A DNA stretch of 64,000 bases from JBAJNN01 sp036881905 (GCA_036881905.1 JBAJNN010000003.1:62001-126000); one strand, 5' to 3'. Positions 8,786-18,014 are shown, counted from the stretch's first letter. Notes: generated by a model not told the origin, from the letters alone. Program-made: numbers and translations.

Positions 8786-10396
8786 ATGCTTTATTTCAGC
8801 AGATGGAAAATTGCCCTGATTGTCGCTGTCGTCGGTTTCGGCGCATTGCTGGCGGCGCCGAATGTTTTGCCCGCGAATTTTCGCGCCGCATTGTCAGGAT
8901 GGTTGCCCTCCGACACGGTCAATCTTGGTCTTGACCTTAAAGGAGGCTCTTACCTTCTGCTTGAGGTTGATCGTAAGGATCTCGTCGCGCATTTGGCTAA
9001 ACAACTTCAAGGTGATGTGCGCCAAATCTTGCGCAAGAATCATATAGGCTATGTCGATTTAAAGCGTGGCACCCAGGGTGTGAGTGTACGAATCCGTAAT
9101 GCCTCCGACGTTGAAAAGGCCCTTGACGCAATCAAGGGACTTGCCGAACCGATCTCCCCAAGGGGTATCGGACCCCTCGCCGGGGAGCGCGATGTTGACG
9201 TGTGCAGTGATGGTCGGATGATCACGCTGCAATTCACCGCTAAGGGAGTGGATGCCAAAATCTCCGGCGCGGTCGAGCAGGCGATTGAGGTGATCCGCCG
9301 TCGAATCGACGCGCTGGGCACGACCGAGCCGACGATACGGCGTCAAGGTACAAACCGGATCGTTGTACAGGTGCCGGGCTTCCAGGAGCCTGAGCGATTG
9401 AAAGAGCTCTTAAGTGCAACGGCAAAGTTACAATTCAGACTGCTTTGCCGGGACCAACCAAAAAGTGCAAAGCCCCGGCGCGCGCCACCGGGCTGCGAGT
9501 TGCTGTATTCGCGCGATCCCGCCGGAAGGCCCTATTTCGTTCAGACCGCCAGCAGTGCCGGTGTGGATGGTGAGGATTTGGTTCTGGCTCGACCGGATTT
9601 TGCCGGGCGAACCAACGAACCTGTTGTTACATTTCTTTTCAACCAGCATGGCGCGATGCGCTTTGGCCGCCTGACACAAGCCAATGTCGGGCGTCGCTTC
9701 GCCATTATTCTTGATAATTCCGTTATTTCGGCTCCGGTCATTCATGAGCCGATTCTCGGCGGGACCGGTCAGATCAGCGGCAACTTCACGCTACAGAGCG
9801 CCAATGACCTGGCAATCTTGTTGCGTTCGGGCGCACTGCCGGCGAAACTTGTCATCATTCAAGAACGCACGGTCGGAGCGACCCTTGGCGCCGACTCGAT
9901 CGCCGCGGGTGAGTTGGCCTCGATCATTGCCATCATCGCTGTTGTCCTGTTCATGGTGATAACCTATGGGCTGTTTGGGATGTTTGCCGATATTGCCCTG
10001 GCGGCGAACCTTGTTGTCCTGCTTGGTCTTTTGTCATTCCTGCGGGCAACGCTGACATTACCCGGAATTGCCGGTATCGTTTTAACGGTCGGCATGGCTG
10101 TCGATGCCAATGTCCTGATTTTCGAGCGTATTCGTGAAGAATGGCGGGCCGGACGTTCTCCGATCAATGCCATTGATACCGGGTTCAAACGGGCATTGGG
10201 CACAATCTTTGATGCCAATATCACAACCCTGATCGTCGCCGCCATTCTCTTCTGTCTGGGCTCCGGTCCTGTACGCGGCTTTGCCGTGACCCTTGCTCTT
10301 GGCATCATGACCTCGGTCTTCACCGCCTTCACCCTGACAAGATTGCTGGTTGCCCTGTGGGTTGGCAGAACCCGGCCCAAAACCATCCCATTTTAG
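8786..10396 (+). CDS. secD: Protein translocase subunit SecD
   Basis: Membrane motor subunit that uses the proton gradient to complete protein export through SecYEG. The 536-residue protein has an N-terminal helix (IALIVAVVGFGALLAAP), the conserved LGLDLKGGSYLLLEV near 46-60, a large periplasmic P1 region, and a C-terminal bundle of five helices with GIVLTVGMAVDANVLIFERI near 428-447. I chose the ATG at 8786 (MLYFSRWK, the usual SecD opening) over the in-frame ATG at 8732, whose extra residues come from a GC-rich palindromic spacer (GTTCCCCGCTCGGGGAAGG). secF begins 48 bases downstream. Confidence 0.96.
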   Translation: MLYFSRWKIALIVAVVGFGALLAAPNVLPANFRAALSGWLPSDTVNLGLDLKGGSYLLLEVDRKDLVAHLAKQLQGDVRQILRKNHIGYVDLKRGTQGVSVRIRNASDVEKALDAIKGLAEPISPRGIGPLAGERDVDVCSDGRMITLQFTAKGVDAKISGAVEQAIEVIRRRIDALGTTEPTIRRQGTNRIVVQVPGFQEPERLKELLSATAKLQFRLLCRDQPKSAKPRRAPPGCELLYSRDPAGRPYFVQTASSAGVDGEDLVLARPDFAGRTNEPVVTFLFNQHGAMRFGRLTQANVGRRFAIILDNSVISAPVIHEPILGGTGQISGNFTLQSANDLAILLRSGALPAKLVIIQERTVGATLGADSIAAGELASIIAIIAVVLFMVITYGLFGMFADIALAANLVVLLGLLSFLRATLTLPGIAGIVLTVGMAVDANVLIFERIREEWRAGRSPINAIDTGFKRALGTIFDANITTLIVAAILFCLGSGPVRGFAVTLALGIMTSVFTAFTLTRLLVALWVGRTRPKTIPF

Positions 10397-10444
10397 TGCG
10401 TATCCACACTCAAAAGGCTCAAGCCCAGCATAGGGAAACCCGTC

Positions 10445-11392
10445 ATGCGTTTGCTTCGCTTCGTTCCGGACAATACAGCCATCGCCTTCATGCGCCTGTC
10501 GCGTGTGGCCTATCTGTGTTCCAGCCTTGGCCTTCTTGCCTCACTTGTCTTGTTTTTCACCATGGGACTAAACTATGGCATCGATTTTCGCGGTGGAACT
10601 CTAGTCGAGATCAAAACGAAAACCCCGGCCCGAATTGCCGAGCTGCGCTCAACGCTTGCGACGCTCGGCCTTGGCGAGGTTGAAATACAGCAGTTTGGCG
10701 CCAGCGACGACATACTTATAAGATTGGTGCGCCAACCGGGGGGCGATGACGCCCAACAAGACGCCGTCGGCCGGCTCAAACAGGCCCTCGGGCCCGACGT
10801 CACCTATCGTCGCACCGAGGTTATCGGCCCGAAGGTCTCCAAAGAGCTTGCCCGTCAGGGTACCATTGCCGTTTTGGCAGCCGTGATGGCGGTCCTGATT
10901 TACATCTGGTTGCGCTTCGAATGGCAGTTTGCCATTGGCGCGGTGCTGGCGCTGGTGCATGATATCACGCTGACCATTGGAATATTCTGTGTTTTTCAGT
11001 TCCAGTTCACTTTATCGATCATTGCCGCGTTGCTCACCATTGTCGGCTATTCTCTGAACGACACCGTGGTCGTTTATGACCGCATTCGTGAAAATCTGCG
11101 TAAATATAAAAAGAAGCCACTGCCGGAGCTCATCGATCTCTCGATCAACGAAACCCTGTCACGCACGACATTGACCTCGTTCACGACAGTGCTGGCCTTG
11201 CTTGCTTTGTACATTTTCGGCGGGGAGGTGATCCGTGATTTTACCTTCGCCATGCTCTGGGGAGTGGTTGTTGGGACGTATTCATCGATTTTCGTGGCTT
11301 CGCCGCTCCTGATCACGCTGGGTATGATGAAGCGTAATAGGGGGCAGGGTGATCTTTCACCGCAAAAACAAACCCATACCTCGCAGTGCTAA
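10445..11392 (+). CDS. secF: Protein translocase subunit SecF
   Basis: Partner of SecD in the proton-driven export motor of the inner membrane. The 315-residue protein shows the first helix near 18-40, the conserved GLNYGIDFRGGTLVEI near 40-55, and the C-terminal helical bundle with IVGYSLNDTVVVYDRIREN near 198-216. Length and order are normal for the family. The ATG is preceded by GGGAAACCCGTC. Confidence 0.97.
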   Translation: MRLLRFVPDNTAIAFMRLSRVAYLCSSLGLLASLVLFFTMGLNYGIDFRGGTLVEIKTKTPARIAELRSTLATLGLGEVEIQQFGASDDILIRLVRQPGGDDAQQDAVGRLKQALGPDVTYRRTEVIGPKVSKELARQGTIAVLAAVMAVLIYIWLRFEWQFAIGAVLALVHDITLTIGIFCVFQFQFTLSIIAALLTIVGYSLNDTVVVYDRIRENLRKYKKKPLPELIDLSINETLSRTTLTSFTTVLALLALYIFGGEVIRDFTFAMLWGVVVGTYSSIFVASPLLITLGMMKRNRGQGDLSPQKQTHTSQC

Positions 11393-11419
11393 CGGTTTTG
11401 CCCGCTCGCCGCCACAATC

Positions 11420-12310
11420 ATGTTTTTATCCAGCTTATTCATGAGGGCCACTAGGATTGCAGATGGGGCAGGGAAGGGCGAGGCTTGGCGCTACTGCCTC
11501 GATCTGGTGCGCAAAACCGATAAGGACCGCTTCCTGTCGGCCCTGTTTGCTCCGGACCAACACCGCATGCCGCTTCTGGCGCTTTATGCCTTCAATGTCG
11601 AGACGGCGCGTATATGCGAACATATCAGCGAGCCGATGCTGGGAGAAATTCGGCTGGAATGGTGGCATGGCGAGGTGGCCGGGCTTTTTGCCGGCCGGGT
11701 TGGCGATCACCCGGTTCTGCGCGCGCTCTCTGGCCCGGCGATGAGCGGAAGACTGTCGCGGCGAGGGCTGGAGACTCTGCTGCAAGCCCGCCGTTTCGAC
11801 CTCTATGATGATTCTATGCCGACAGTTGATGATCTTGAGAGCTACCTTGACAAGACATCGTCGTCGCTGATTGAAATGGCCTGCTCCATTCTTGCCGGAG
11901 AGGGTGGGGCGACGGCCGCGCGAGCAGCCGGCGTTGCCTACGGTCTTGTCGGGCTGATGCGGGCTTTGCCGATCCATAACCGGCATGGACAATGTTACAT
12001 ACCAGCCGATCTGCTCAAAATGCACGCGATGACCCGCGCCGACATTGTCTCCGGCCTGTGGAGCAGGCCCTATGGCGAGGTCCTGGCAACGCTGCGCCGC
12101 ATCGTGCGCGATCGGCTGTCACAAGCGCGGATGTATGCACAAAACCTGCCGCCCCGCCTGCTACCGGCGTTTCTACCGGTCAGTCTGGTTGATCTTTATC
12201 TCAAACAGTTGGAAAGCGCGGTAGCGCAATCTGTAAAACAGACAGGCGATGTGTCGCAACTGCGAAAACAGTGGCGGTTATGGTCTTGTGCATTACGTGA
12301 AAGATTTTAA
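11420..12310 (+). CDS. Squalene/phytoene synthase family protein, NDUFAF6-like
   Basis: A 296-residue all-helical prenyl-synthase-fold protein. Members found after secF in alphaproteobacteria resemble mitochondrial NDUFAF6, a complex I assembly factor. The first aspartate-rich catalytic motif of true squalene/phytoene synthases is absent: the corresponding stretch reads LYAFNVETARICEHISEPML near 55-74. At the second motif YLDKTSSSLIEMAC (near 142-155) only one aspartate remains. A catalytic role in isoprenoid synthesis is therefore unlikely, and assembly-factor function is an inference from family and neighbourhood. The gene starts 28 bases after secF. Confidence 0.75.
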   Translation: MFLSSLFMRATRIADGAGKGEAWRYCLDLVRKTDKDRFLSALFAPDQHRMPLLALYAFNVETARICEHISEPMLGEIRLEWWHGEVAGLFAGRVGDHPVLRALSGPAMSGRLSRRGLETLLQARRFDLYDDSMPTVDDLESYLDKTSSSLIEMACSILAGEGGATAARAAGVAYGLVGLMRALPIHNRHGQCYIPADLLKMHAMTRADIVSGLWSRPYGEVLATLRRIVRDRLSQARMYAQNLPPRLLPAFLPVSLVDLYLKQLESAVAQSVKQTGDVSQLRKQWRLWSCALRERF

Positions 12311-12978
12311 AATCGCGCGAGGGTGGCATCTTCGGTCTGAAAAACAGCTTTTCAGACTGCCTCCACAGGCACTATCGCGTTCGGCGGCTTCGCGTGAGGG
12401 AACCAGACGGCGCAACAGTCCGAATGGAGCGAGCGGAACGAAAGCGACGCTCAGTTTCACGTAAAAATCGCCGCCGGCCCAACCTGTCCAAATCGGTGCA
12501 TCAATGTTAAACCAACCAAGGGAATAGGTGGTCGTCTCAAGGTCGGTACCGGCGAAAGCCAAGGTAAAAAACCAGACAGTGTCGATCAATGATCCGAGTA
12601 TGGATGATGCCAAAGGCCCCTCCATTTTTCGTGTCCGAGGCGATCGAATATGAAAACGTCAAGCAGCTTAAGCGATCGAGAAAGTACCGGCCGAGGCGAA
12701 TGCGATGCGCATTGTGGCCAGGATCGTTGATAAAATTGCCGCCGGCGCGAACCCGGCATAAACCATATAACGCGCAATAGCCGGTCCACAGCGGCGATTG
12801 GTCAGATCGGTGACGAAAAGGCCGGCGGATAGGTGAACGCTCCCCAGGTTAGCCGGTTTTCAAGCCCAAAGGGTTCAAACCGGTATTGCACCGGAATATT
12901 CGAGGTGATGACCACGATGGCCATGGCGCCGATCGCAACCATGGAAAGGACTTTACCAGGTATCGAAGCACCTGTTTT
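12293..12978 (-). pseudogene. Broken queuosine-precursor transporter (VUT/YhhQ family)
   Basis: Read on the minus strand in three frames, the region spells a VUT-family membrane protein: PGKVLSMVAIGAMAIVVITS then NIPVQYRFEPFGLENRLTWG in one frame, VTDLTNRRCGPAIARYMVYA then GFAPAAILSTILATMRIAFA in the next, LLDVFIFDRLGHEKWRG in another, and PLASSILGSLIDTVWFFTLAFAG in the last. At least three frame changes (near 12815, 12665 and 12620) separate these. No intact start is visible and a TAG lies in frame at 12979-12981. The remnant overlaps the 3' end of the preceding convergent gene. The lost activity would be uptake of a queuosine precursor. Confidence 0.75.
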
Positions 12979-12985
12979 CTACGTC

Positions 12986-13291
12986 TCATGGTCTGTCTGG
13001 AGAAGAATTGGCGATGACACTCTTGTGAATACGGCGTTTGAGGCGGCGCGCTTTTAGGGATAAGGTCTGCTCGCGGGCCTTGACCAGAAAGGCATCGAGC
13101 CCGCCGCAATGCTCCACATCTCTTAAGGCCTTGGCGCTGATGCGGAAACGATAAGATTGCCCGATGGCATCGCTCACAAGGTGCACATTGGACAAATTGG
13201 GCAGAAAACGGCGGCGCGTCCTGTTATTCGCATGGCTGACATTATTGCCTGCGAGTACGCCTTTTCCGGTCAATTCGCAACGACGGGCCAT
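12986..13291 (-). CDS. rpmB: 50S ribosomal protein L28
   Basis: Large-subunit ribosomal protein, 101 residues. It begins MARRCELTGKGVLAGNNVSH, with the family pattern NRTRRRFLPNLSNV near 23-36 and FRISAKALRDVEHCGGLDAF near 47-66. GAGGAGTATTGTC precedes the ATG at 13291, so the five-residue longer reading is rejected. It stands alone, divergent from the DUF3108 gene, an arrangement common in alphaproteobacteria. Confidence 0.96.
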   Translation of the reverse strand: MARRCELTGKGVLAGNNVSHANNRTRRRFLPNLSNVHLVSDAIGQSYRFRISAKALRDVEHCGGLDAFLVKAREQTLSLKARRLKRRIHKSVIANSSPDRP

Positions 13292-13450
13292 GACAATACT
13301 CCTCAATCTCCTGGTACAAGGATGTTCAGTTCCTCAAATCCTCTGCCGGTCGGCGTCGACATGAGCAACCCGACCAAGCTGAACGCACTCGCGGCCGGCA
13401 GAGAATTTTAACAGTTTACTCCTATAGGACGTGCGACCGTTATCGTCAAG

Positions 13451-13556
13451 CTAGAGCATAATCCAACCGGAGCGGAGCGAGGATCGACAAGATTATGCTT
13501 AAAAAACAATCAATTATGGTATTTTCCGTGGCAATGGAATCATGGAAAATGCCCTA
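13451..13556. repeat. Dispersed palindromic repeat, copy 1
   Basis: 106 bases bounded by CTAGAGCATAATC at the left and ATGCCCTAG at the right. Its left half holds GCATAATCC and, about 30 bases on, GATCGACAAGATTATGC, which pair as an inverted repeat. It shares this left half with copies at 18697 and 49137. Its right half (with an AT-rich ATTTTCCGTGGCAATGG stretch) differs from the other two. No coding capacity; it resembles a MITE-like or structured intergenic element. Confidence 0.7.
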
Positions 13557-13618
13557 GTGCCGAATGGCGTGTCGACTTATGCGGCGTCGGCCCCGAAAAT
13601 ATACTAGGACTCTCGACC

Positions 13619-14482
13619 ATGACGTTTTTTTCATCGAACCATTTTTTATCGAAGCGCCGCCTTTTTCTGTTCAGTTCCGCCCTTATCGCCATCGGGCTTT
13701 CGCAACCGGCCGCTACGGCGGAGATCGAACCCATATCCCTGGCTTATGACGTCTCCATCAGAGGGATACGCGTTTCCACCATCGACCTTAAGATTGACCT
13801 CAAGCCACAAGGTTACGACGCTACCTTGGAAACCGACACAGTCGGGCTTGCCGGCTGGTTTTTCGACGAGGCCATCTCTTCAAGTGTGTCGGGAACCTTC
13901 ATTAACGGCAACCCCCGTGCGGCACACTATCATCTGGAGGACAGCAAAGGTAGTCGAACGAAACTCATCGACGTTGATTGGTCGGGTACAGAGGTGAGGA
14001 CCAGACGCTCCTACACACTTGATTCCAAGAGGGCTTCCGCCATCCGCAAAGTGTTGAAACCGGATATGTTCGATCCCATTTCGACCGTATTGCGGCATGC
14101 GCTTGAGGCGGAGAATATATCGTGCAAAGGCAAAAGGCGCATTTATGACGGCAAGGAAGTGTTCGACCTTGAGTTCAAATTTTTGCAAGCAGACACTTTC
14201 GGTGTCGGCGATGCCGGTGTTTACCGCGGACCTTCTTTTGTTTGCCGGGTGGCATATAAGCCGGTCGCCGGGCAATCGAAGCGTAAACTGGAACGCATTG
14301 CCAAAAATCCGATACGCTACCGGGTCTGGTTTGCGCTGGTCTATGCTCAATCTCTCGGCCGTAATCTGATTTTGCCGGTCGCGGCCACCGGTAAAATCAA
14401 GGGCTATGACGCCGTCATCGTCACTCGCGCGGCCACCATCGGCGGCAAGCCGTTAAACGGGCAATCCCTGACGAAACGTTGA
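13619..14482 (+). CDS. DUF3108 domain-containing periplasmic protein
   Basis: A 287-residue exported protein. The first 34 residues form a signal peptide (hydrophobic LFLFSSALIAIGLSQPAATA). The mature part matches DUF3108: LAYDVSIRGIRVSTIDLKI near 42-60, DPISTVLRHALE near 150, and a beta-rich C-terminus ending with GKIKGYDAVIVTRAATIG. The function is unknown. The gene is regularly divergent from rpmB in alphaproteobacteria, as here. Confidence 0.85.
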   Translation: MTFFSSNHFLSKRRLFLFSSALIAIGLSQPAATAEIEPISLAYDVSIRGIRVSTIDLKIDLKPQGYDATLETDTVGLAGWFFDEAISSSVSGTFINGNPRAAHYHLEDSKGSRTKLIDVDWSGTEVRTRRSYTLDSKRASAIRKVLKPDMFDPISTVLRHALEAENISCKGKRRIYDGKEVFDLEFKFLQADTFGVGDAGVYRGPSFVCRVAYKPVAGQSKRKLERIAKNPIRYRVWFALVYAQSLGRNLILPVAATGKIKGYDAVIVTRAATIGGKPLNGQSLTKR

Positions 14483-14491
14483 TACGGCCGT

Positions 14492-15733
14492 TCACATCGG
14501 CCAGGTTCGTTCGTCTTCGGGGTTGACGATTGCGCCGTTCTGTCCATCGGATTTCTGTTCGACAAACAGAAGACAGGCCGGAATGGCAATTCCCATGACG
14601 ACCAGCCCGGTCAAGGGGAAGATCACGCTGCCGAAGCTGGCCGGGACATTGAATAACGCCAGAGCGAACACAAGCGGCAGCCCGGCATTGACGGCCCTGA
14701 ACGCCACGGTGATCCGACCGCCCCACAACGCCGAGTCCCTGTGGCTCCGCAGCTGCCCGAAAACACCGCGGCGGATTCTGATGCGGGTCGAATTGAAGCC
14801 GAAACCGATGATGAAGGAAAAAAGGAGCGCCAATTCCGTTCCAAGCGGCCAGACGACACCCACATCGCCCACCACCACGGCGAAACAGGCCGCATAGGCG
14901 AGATATTTCCACGAGGACAGGGGGATGAAGGTCGCAATCAACGCACCCACCCCGGCGGCGGCGCTCACCAAGCCATAATCGGCCGCCGTCATGCTCTCCC
15001 GGCTTTCGTAAATAAGCGGAACGAAAAAGTTGAATCCACCGATCTGAATGGCCAGAATGCCCATGCAGGCCGTGAGAATCCAAAGAATTTGCCTTCTGCC
15101 CTTGCTGTCTGAAGGATTCTCCGGACCATCGTCATGAGGTTGGGCGCGCGATTGGTGAGCCGCCGAGTGAAACGCATCGGCAAAAAACAGAAGCAACAGA
15201 CTGGCGGCGAAACTCGCGGCAATGGCGATGAAGACATAGCGGGTGCCGAATTGGGCGATCAGCAGACCGGCCAGGGCATTGCCGGCAAAGACGCCAAGCT
15301 GAATCGCCGTTTGCGATAATCTTGAAGCCTGGTCCGCATCAAGCACTCCGGCAATGGTCAACTGCCCCATCAGGGTTTCAATGCATTGCTGGCTGATAAA
15401 GATAATAAAGGTCAGATAAGCGGCGATGATCACCAGAGACAAGAGGGTGTAGTCACTGATGGCCAGACCGGCGTAAAGCGCCGCGGGAATGCCGACAATA
15501 CGGGAGAAAACGATCATCGACAGCGGTCGCCGGTCGATGGCGTTGCGCAATGGCTTGAACAGAAACTGCGCCAGAAAGGGAACGATATTCATCACGAAAA
15601 GGGTCACGCCGATCACGAAAGGCGATTGGCCGAGCCTGGCGCTGGTCCACAAAAGCCCGACCGTGACCATTCCTTCACCGAGCATGGTGACCGCCAGCAG
15701 AAAGACAAAGATGAAAATGGATTTTTTGCTCAT
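14492..15733 (-). CDS. Major facilitator superfamily exporter
   Basis: A 413-residue inner-membrane transporter with about twelve hydrophobic helices in two halves, the central loop (near 190-215) being charged and rich in Ser, His and Gln. The MFS loop-2/3 signature is partly kept as FLFKPLRNAIDRRPLSMIVF near 60-79. It is the last gene of a minus-strand operon; its ATG overlaps the stop of the ATP-grasp gene (ATGA), which decides the start over a longer upstream reading. Position suggests it exports the product made by the three upstream enzymes; the substrate is not predictable. Confidence 0.85.
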   Translation of the reverse strand: MSKKSIFIFVFLLAVTMLGEGMVTVGLLWTSARLGQSPFVIGVTLFVMNIVPFLAQFLFKPLRNAIDRRPLSMIVFSRIVGIPAALYAGLAISDYTLLSLVIIAAYLTFIIFISQQCIETLMGQLTIAGVLDADQASRLSQTAIQLGVFAGNALAGLLIAQFGTRYVFIAIAASFAASLLLLFFADAFHSAAHQSRAQPHDDGPENPSDSKGRRQILWILTACMGILAIQIGGFNFFVPLIYESRESMTAADYGLVSAAAGVGALIATFIPLSSWKYLAYAACFAVVVGDVGVVWPLGTELALLFSFIIGFGFNSTRIRIRRGVFGQLRSHRDSALWGGRITVAFRAVNAGLPLVFALALFNVPASFGSVIFPLTGLVVMGIAIPACLLFVEQKSDGQNGAIVNPEDERTWPM

Positions 15734-17007
15734 CGCTTCATGTCCTCCATCGTGAATATGAGGTTTTGTCGTTCGAGGTCCCGAATCCGTGCAATGTCGG
15801 TTTCGACAATTGCCGGATTGTCGTGAGACAATTCGATCATGGCCGGGCAGGTGACAAGATCGACGGTTTCGGCGATGGCTTCTCCTCGCCTGACAAGCCA
15901 GCACGCTTTCACAAAAGAAGGCAGCGACTCGATAACTTTTCGGCCTGGAATATCCGACAGAAGGCCGCAACGCTCATTGCCAAGAAAACACACCGATGCC
16001 GCGCGGATTTTTCTGATGGTAAGCGGATCGCGCCCGCGCTGTCGCGAGGGGAGAGAGGCGTCGATCAACGCATCAAGGAAAGACGGCTGAATATTGGAAT
16101 CGATCACGCAAGCCCCGATACCGCCATGGGCGCGGGCGGCGATTTCAACCAGCAAAGGCCCGCTCGCAGTCAGCATGATTTCCGCGTGAACCGCTCCAAC
16201 CTCGATGTCAACCGCCCTTGCCACCGTCTCGCAATAGGCAATGATTCTCGGGTCGATGGCCGGATCATTGGGAGCGTGGAAGTCGATCCGGTCATAGATC
16301 ATCGCCCCCTCGCGATCGAGCTTGCGATACCGACCCACGGCGAAGACCGTCAGCCCCGCCGCGGACATGATCCCGTCCACCGTGTGTTCAACGCCGCGCA
16401 TGAATTCCTGGACCAGAACCCCGCCGGTGTTGTTGGCGTATTTATCGCCATGTTCAAGAATGAAGGCGGCATGTCGTTCGAGACAACGCCGATCATGGCA
16501 AATGCGAACCAGATCGCTTCCCGAACTGGCTTCCGGCTTGACTACGACCGGAAATCCCACCTTTTCGGCCCATGCCAGGCAAGCGCGAACCGAATCGCAG
16601 CGCCTCTGCGCGCAAATTTCGATTCCGTTTGCCTGAACCACCGCCATCATCCGGGTCTTGTTGCGGCGTTTGTCGGTGGTTTTTGGATCGTTGCCGGGCA
16701 GGCCGAAGCGTGAAGCCAGCTCTTCGGCGAGGCGAACGCCGCTTTCAGCCCCGGGAATAACGGCATTCAGACCGACCCGGTCGAGTTTGGCAATGAAATC
16801 GGGATCGGTTTGACGATAGATGGCCGGAAAGACACTCTCGGTTCCTTCAAAATCGCGGGTGAAGATCGCCACGCAATCGGCATTCCTCTCCATCAGGCGT
16901 TTGGCGATGAAGGCACCGGCGGAGTTAGGATCGACGACGCCGACCGCCAGCCCGGACAAATCGCGGCCATCCAACGACCGGGGCGGAGAGGGAGAGTGTC
17001 GCGTCAT
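15730..17007 (-). CDS. ATP-grasp carboxylate-amine ligase
   Basis: A 425-residue cytoplasmic enzyme expected to activate a carboxylate as acyl phosphate and join it to an amine. Residues 16-100 form a preATP-grasp Rossmann-like domain. The ATP-grasp follows: VGFPVVVKPEASSGSDLVRI near 150-169, GGVLVQEFMRGVEHTVDGI near 192-210, and the metal-site strand AEIMLTASGPLLVEIAARAH near 277-296, where the usual Glu-X-Asn is Glu-X-Ala. The overall pattern resembles the L-amino-acid ligase (BacD) and carnosine-synthase branch. It sits between the cupin gene (six bases upstream) and the exporter (ATGA overlap). A dipeptide or amide ligase role is likely; the substrates are unknown. Confidence 0.85.
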   Translation of the reverse strand: MTRHSPSPPRSLDGRDLSGLAVGVVDPNSAGAFIAKRLMERNADCVAIFTRDFEGTESVFPAIYRQTDPDFIAKLDRVGLNAVIPGAESGVRLAEELASRFGLPGNDPKTTDKRRNKTRMMAVVQANGIEICAQRRCDSVRACLAWAEKVGFPVVVKPEASSGSDLVRICHDRRCLERHAAFILEHGDKYANNTGGVLVQEFMRGVEHTVDGIMSAAGLTVFAVGRYRKLDREGAMIYDRIDFHAPNDPAIDPRIIAYCETVARAVDIEVGAVHAEIMLTASGPLLVEIAARAHGGIGACVIDSNIQPSFLDALIDASLPSRQRGRDPLTIRKIRAASVCFLGNERCGLLSDIPGRKVIESLPSFVKACWLVRRGEAIAETVDLVTCPAMIELSHDNPAIVETDIARIRDLERQNLIFTMEDMKR

Positions 17008-17013
17008 GGCCTG

Positions 17014-17331
17014 TCACCGCGCGCCAATGGGAAGGTCGCGAAAGGCAATGATATAGATGGCGCCTTGCGATCCCGCCGTCGATTTGTGCAATGCGTCGGC
17101 CGAAAGGCGCAAAACATCGCCCGGACCACAGCGATGATCGCCCCCTTCAAGCGAAAACGTCATTTCACCTTCCAGGACGATCAGCGTTTCCGCATTGGCG
17201 TGGTGGTGCCAGTCATGGACTTTCCCGGGCGCATCGCGTTGAATCTCGACGCAACCCTGCTCGGGGAGCATCCCGATGATGCGGTCGATGGAGGAAAAAC
17301 CGATAGCGGCGTTTTTGACGATCTCGGTCAT
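17014..17331 (-). CDS. Small cupin-domain protein
   Basis: A 105-residue single-domain cupin. Motif 1 is WHHHANAETLIVLEGEMTF near 43-61 and motif 2 is PGDVLRLSADALHKS near 70-84, so the three His and one Glu of a metal site are plausibly present. The ATG at 17331 overlaps the stop of the upstream YqcI/YcgG gene (ATGA), which settles the start. Stand-alone cupins can be dioxygenases, isomerases or binding proteins, and cupin domains catalyse N-N bond formation with N-hydroxylated amines in some natural-product pathways. Such a role is only suggested by the neighbouring putative N-hydroxylase. Confidence 0.85.
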   Translation of the reverse strand: MTEIVKNAAIGFSSIDRIIGMLPEQGCVEIQRDAPGKVHDWHHHANAETLIVLEGEMTFSLEGGDHRCGPGDVLRLSADALHKSTAGSQGAIYIIAFRDLPIGAR

Positions 17332-18014
17332 GGTGTCGCCCACTCTCCATGATGATGATTCGCGCGGTTCGTCTCGAACAGTGTGCGAAACGGACAAGCG
17401 GTCCGCTCATTGTCGTCACCGAGGAAATATTGTTGATATTCATAAACACCGGGGGCGCCGTATTTGCCAAGAGAAGGCGACACCGGCACCAAATCATAAG
17501 GGGCCAGCCGTTTCCGGACCGTGGAAAATGCCTGCTCGGCCGCCTTGTCGGTGCCCAGAATCTTATCGAACACCCATCGCGGCTGAAACGTCACCATAAA
17601 ACAACTGGACCGCCGGCTCTGCCGCAACAGATGCGCGGGCGTGTTGCAAATGACGAAGACGGGTTCCCCGGCGAAGCTGAACTCCCACAGCGGATCGCAG
17701 AGCTCGACGGGGATATGATCCGGCCACGGGCGGTTGTCTTGCCGAACAAGCTCACGCAGCAGGGACCAGAATTTCTTGCGATAAACATCGAGAGGCAGGA
17801 TCGCGTCCGGCTTGGTGAACAAAACCAGGGAGGTATTGGGGCCGAAGGATCGCGCTTGGCTTAGAAACGCGCCGAGGGAGACCGCCAGCGAGCGAACATC
17901 GACACTGTCATGAAAGACATAGCGCAACTGGTCGCCTTTGTAACCCCGGACCCCGAAAATACACGGGAACGGGCGCTCCACGCTCCCCATCAACGAGGAA
18001 AACTCCGAAAACAC
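17328..18014 (-). CDS. YqcI/YcgG family protein, putative heme-dependent N-hydroxylase
   Basis: A 228-residue protein with the family hallmarks PFPCIFGVRGYKGDQLRYVF near 15-34, WSLLRELVRQDNRPWPDHIP near 83-102, CDPLWEFSFAGEPVFVICNTP near 105-125, RQSRRSSCFMVTFQPRWVFD near 131-150, and the late LGKYGAPGVYEYQQYFLGDD. Two characterised relatives, GntA (guanitoxin) and AglA (argolaphos), are heme enzymes that N-hydroxylate guanidino or amino-acid substrates; extending this to the present protein is an inference. The start is a GTG with a weak ribosome site. The reading frame stays open 20 codons further up without ATG, so the N-terminus may be slightly short. First gene of the four-gene operon. 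Confidence 0.82.
   Translation of the reverse strand: MFSEFSSLMGSVERPFPCIFGVRGYKGDQLRYVFHDSVDVRSLAVSLGAFLSQARSFGPNTSLVLFTKPDAILPLDVYRKKFWSLLRELVRQDNRPWPDHIPVELCDPLWEFSFAGEPVFVICNTPAHLLRQSRRSSCFMVTFQPRWVFDKILGTDKAAEQAFSTVRKRLAPYDLVPVSPSLGKYGAPGVYEYQQYFLGDDNERTACPFRTLFETNRANHHHGEWATP

Noticed and set aside
8700..8786. Longer SecD start at 8732
   Set aside because: The extra 18 residues come from a palindromic GC-rich spacer and SecD proteins normally begin at the MLYFSRWK position.
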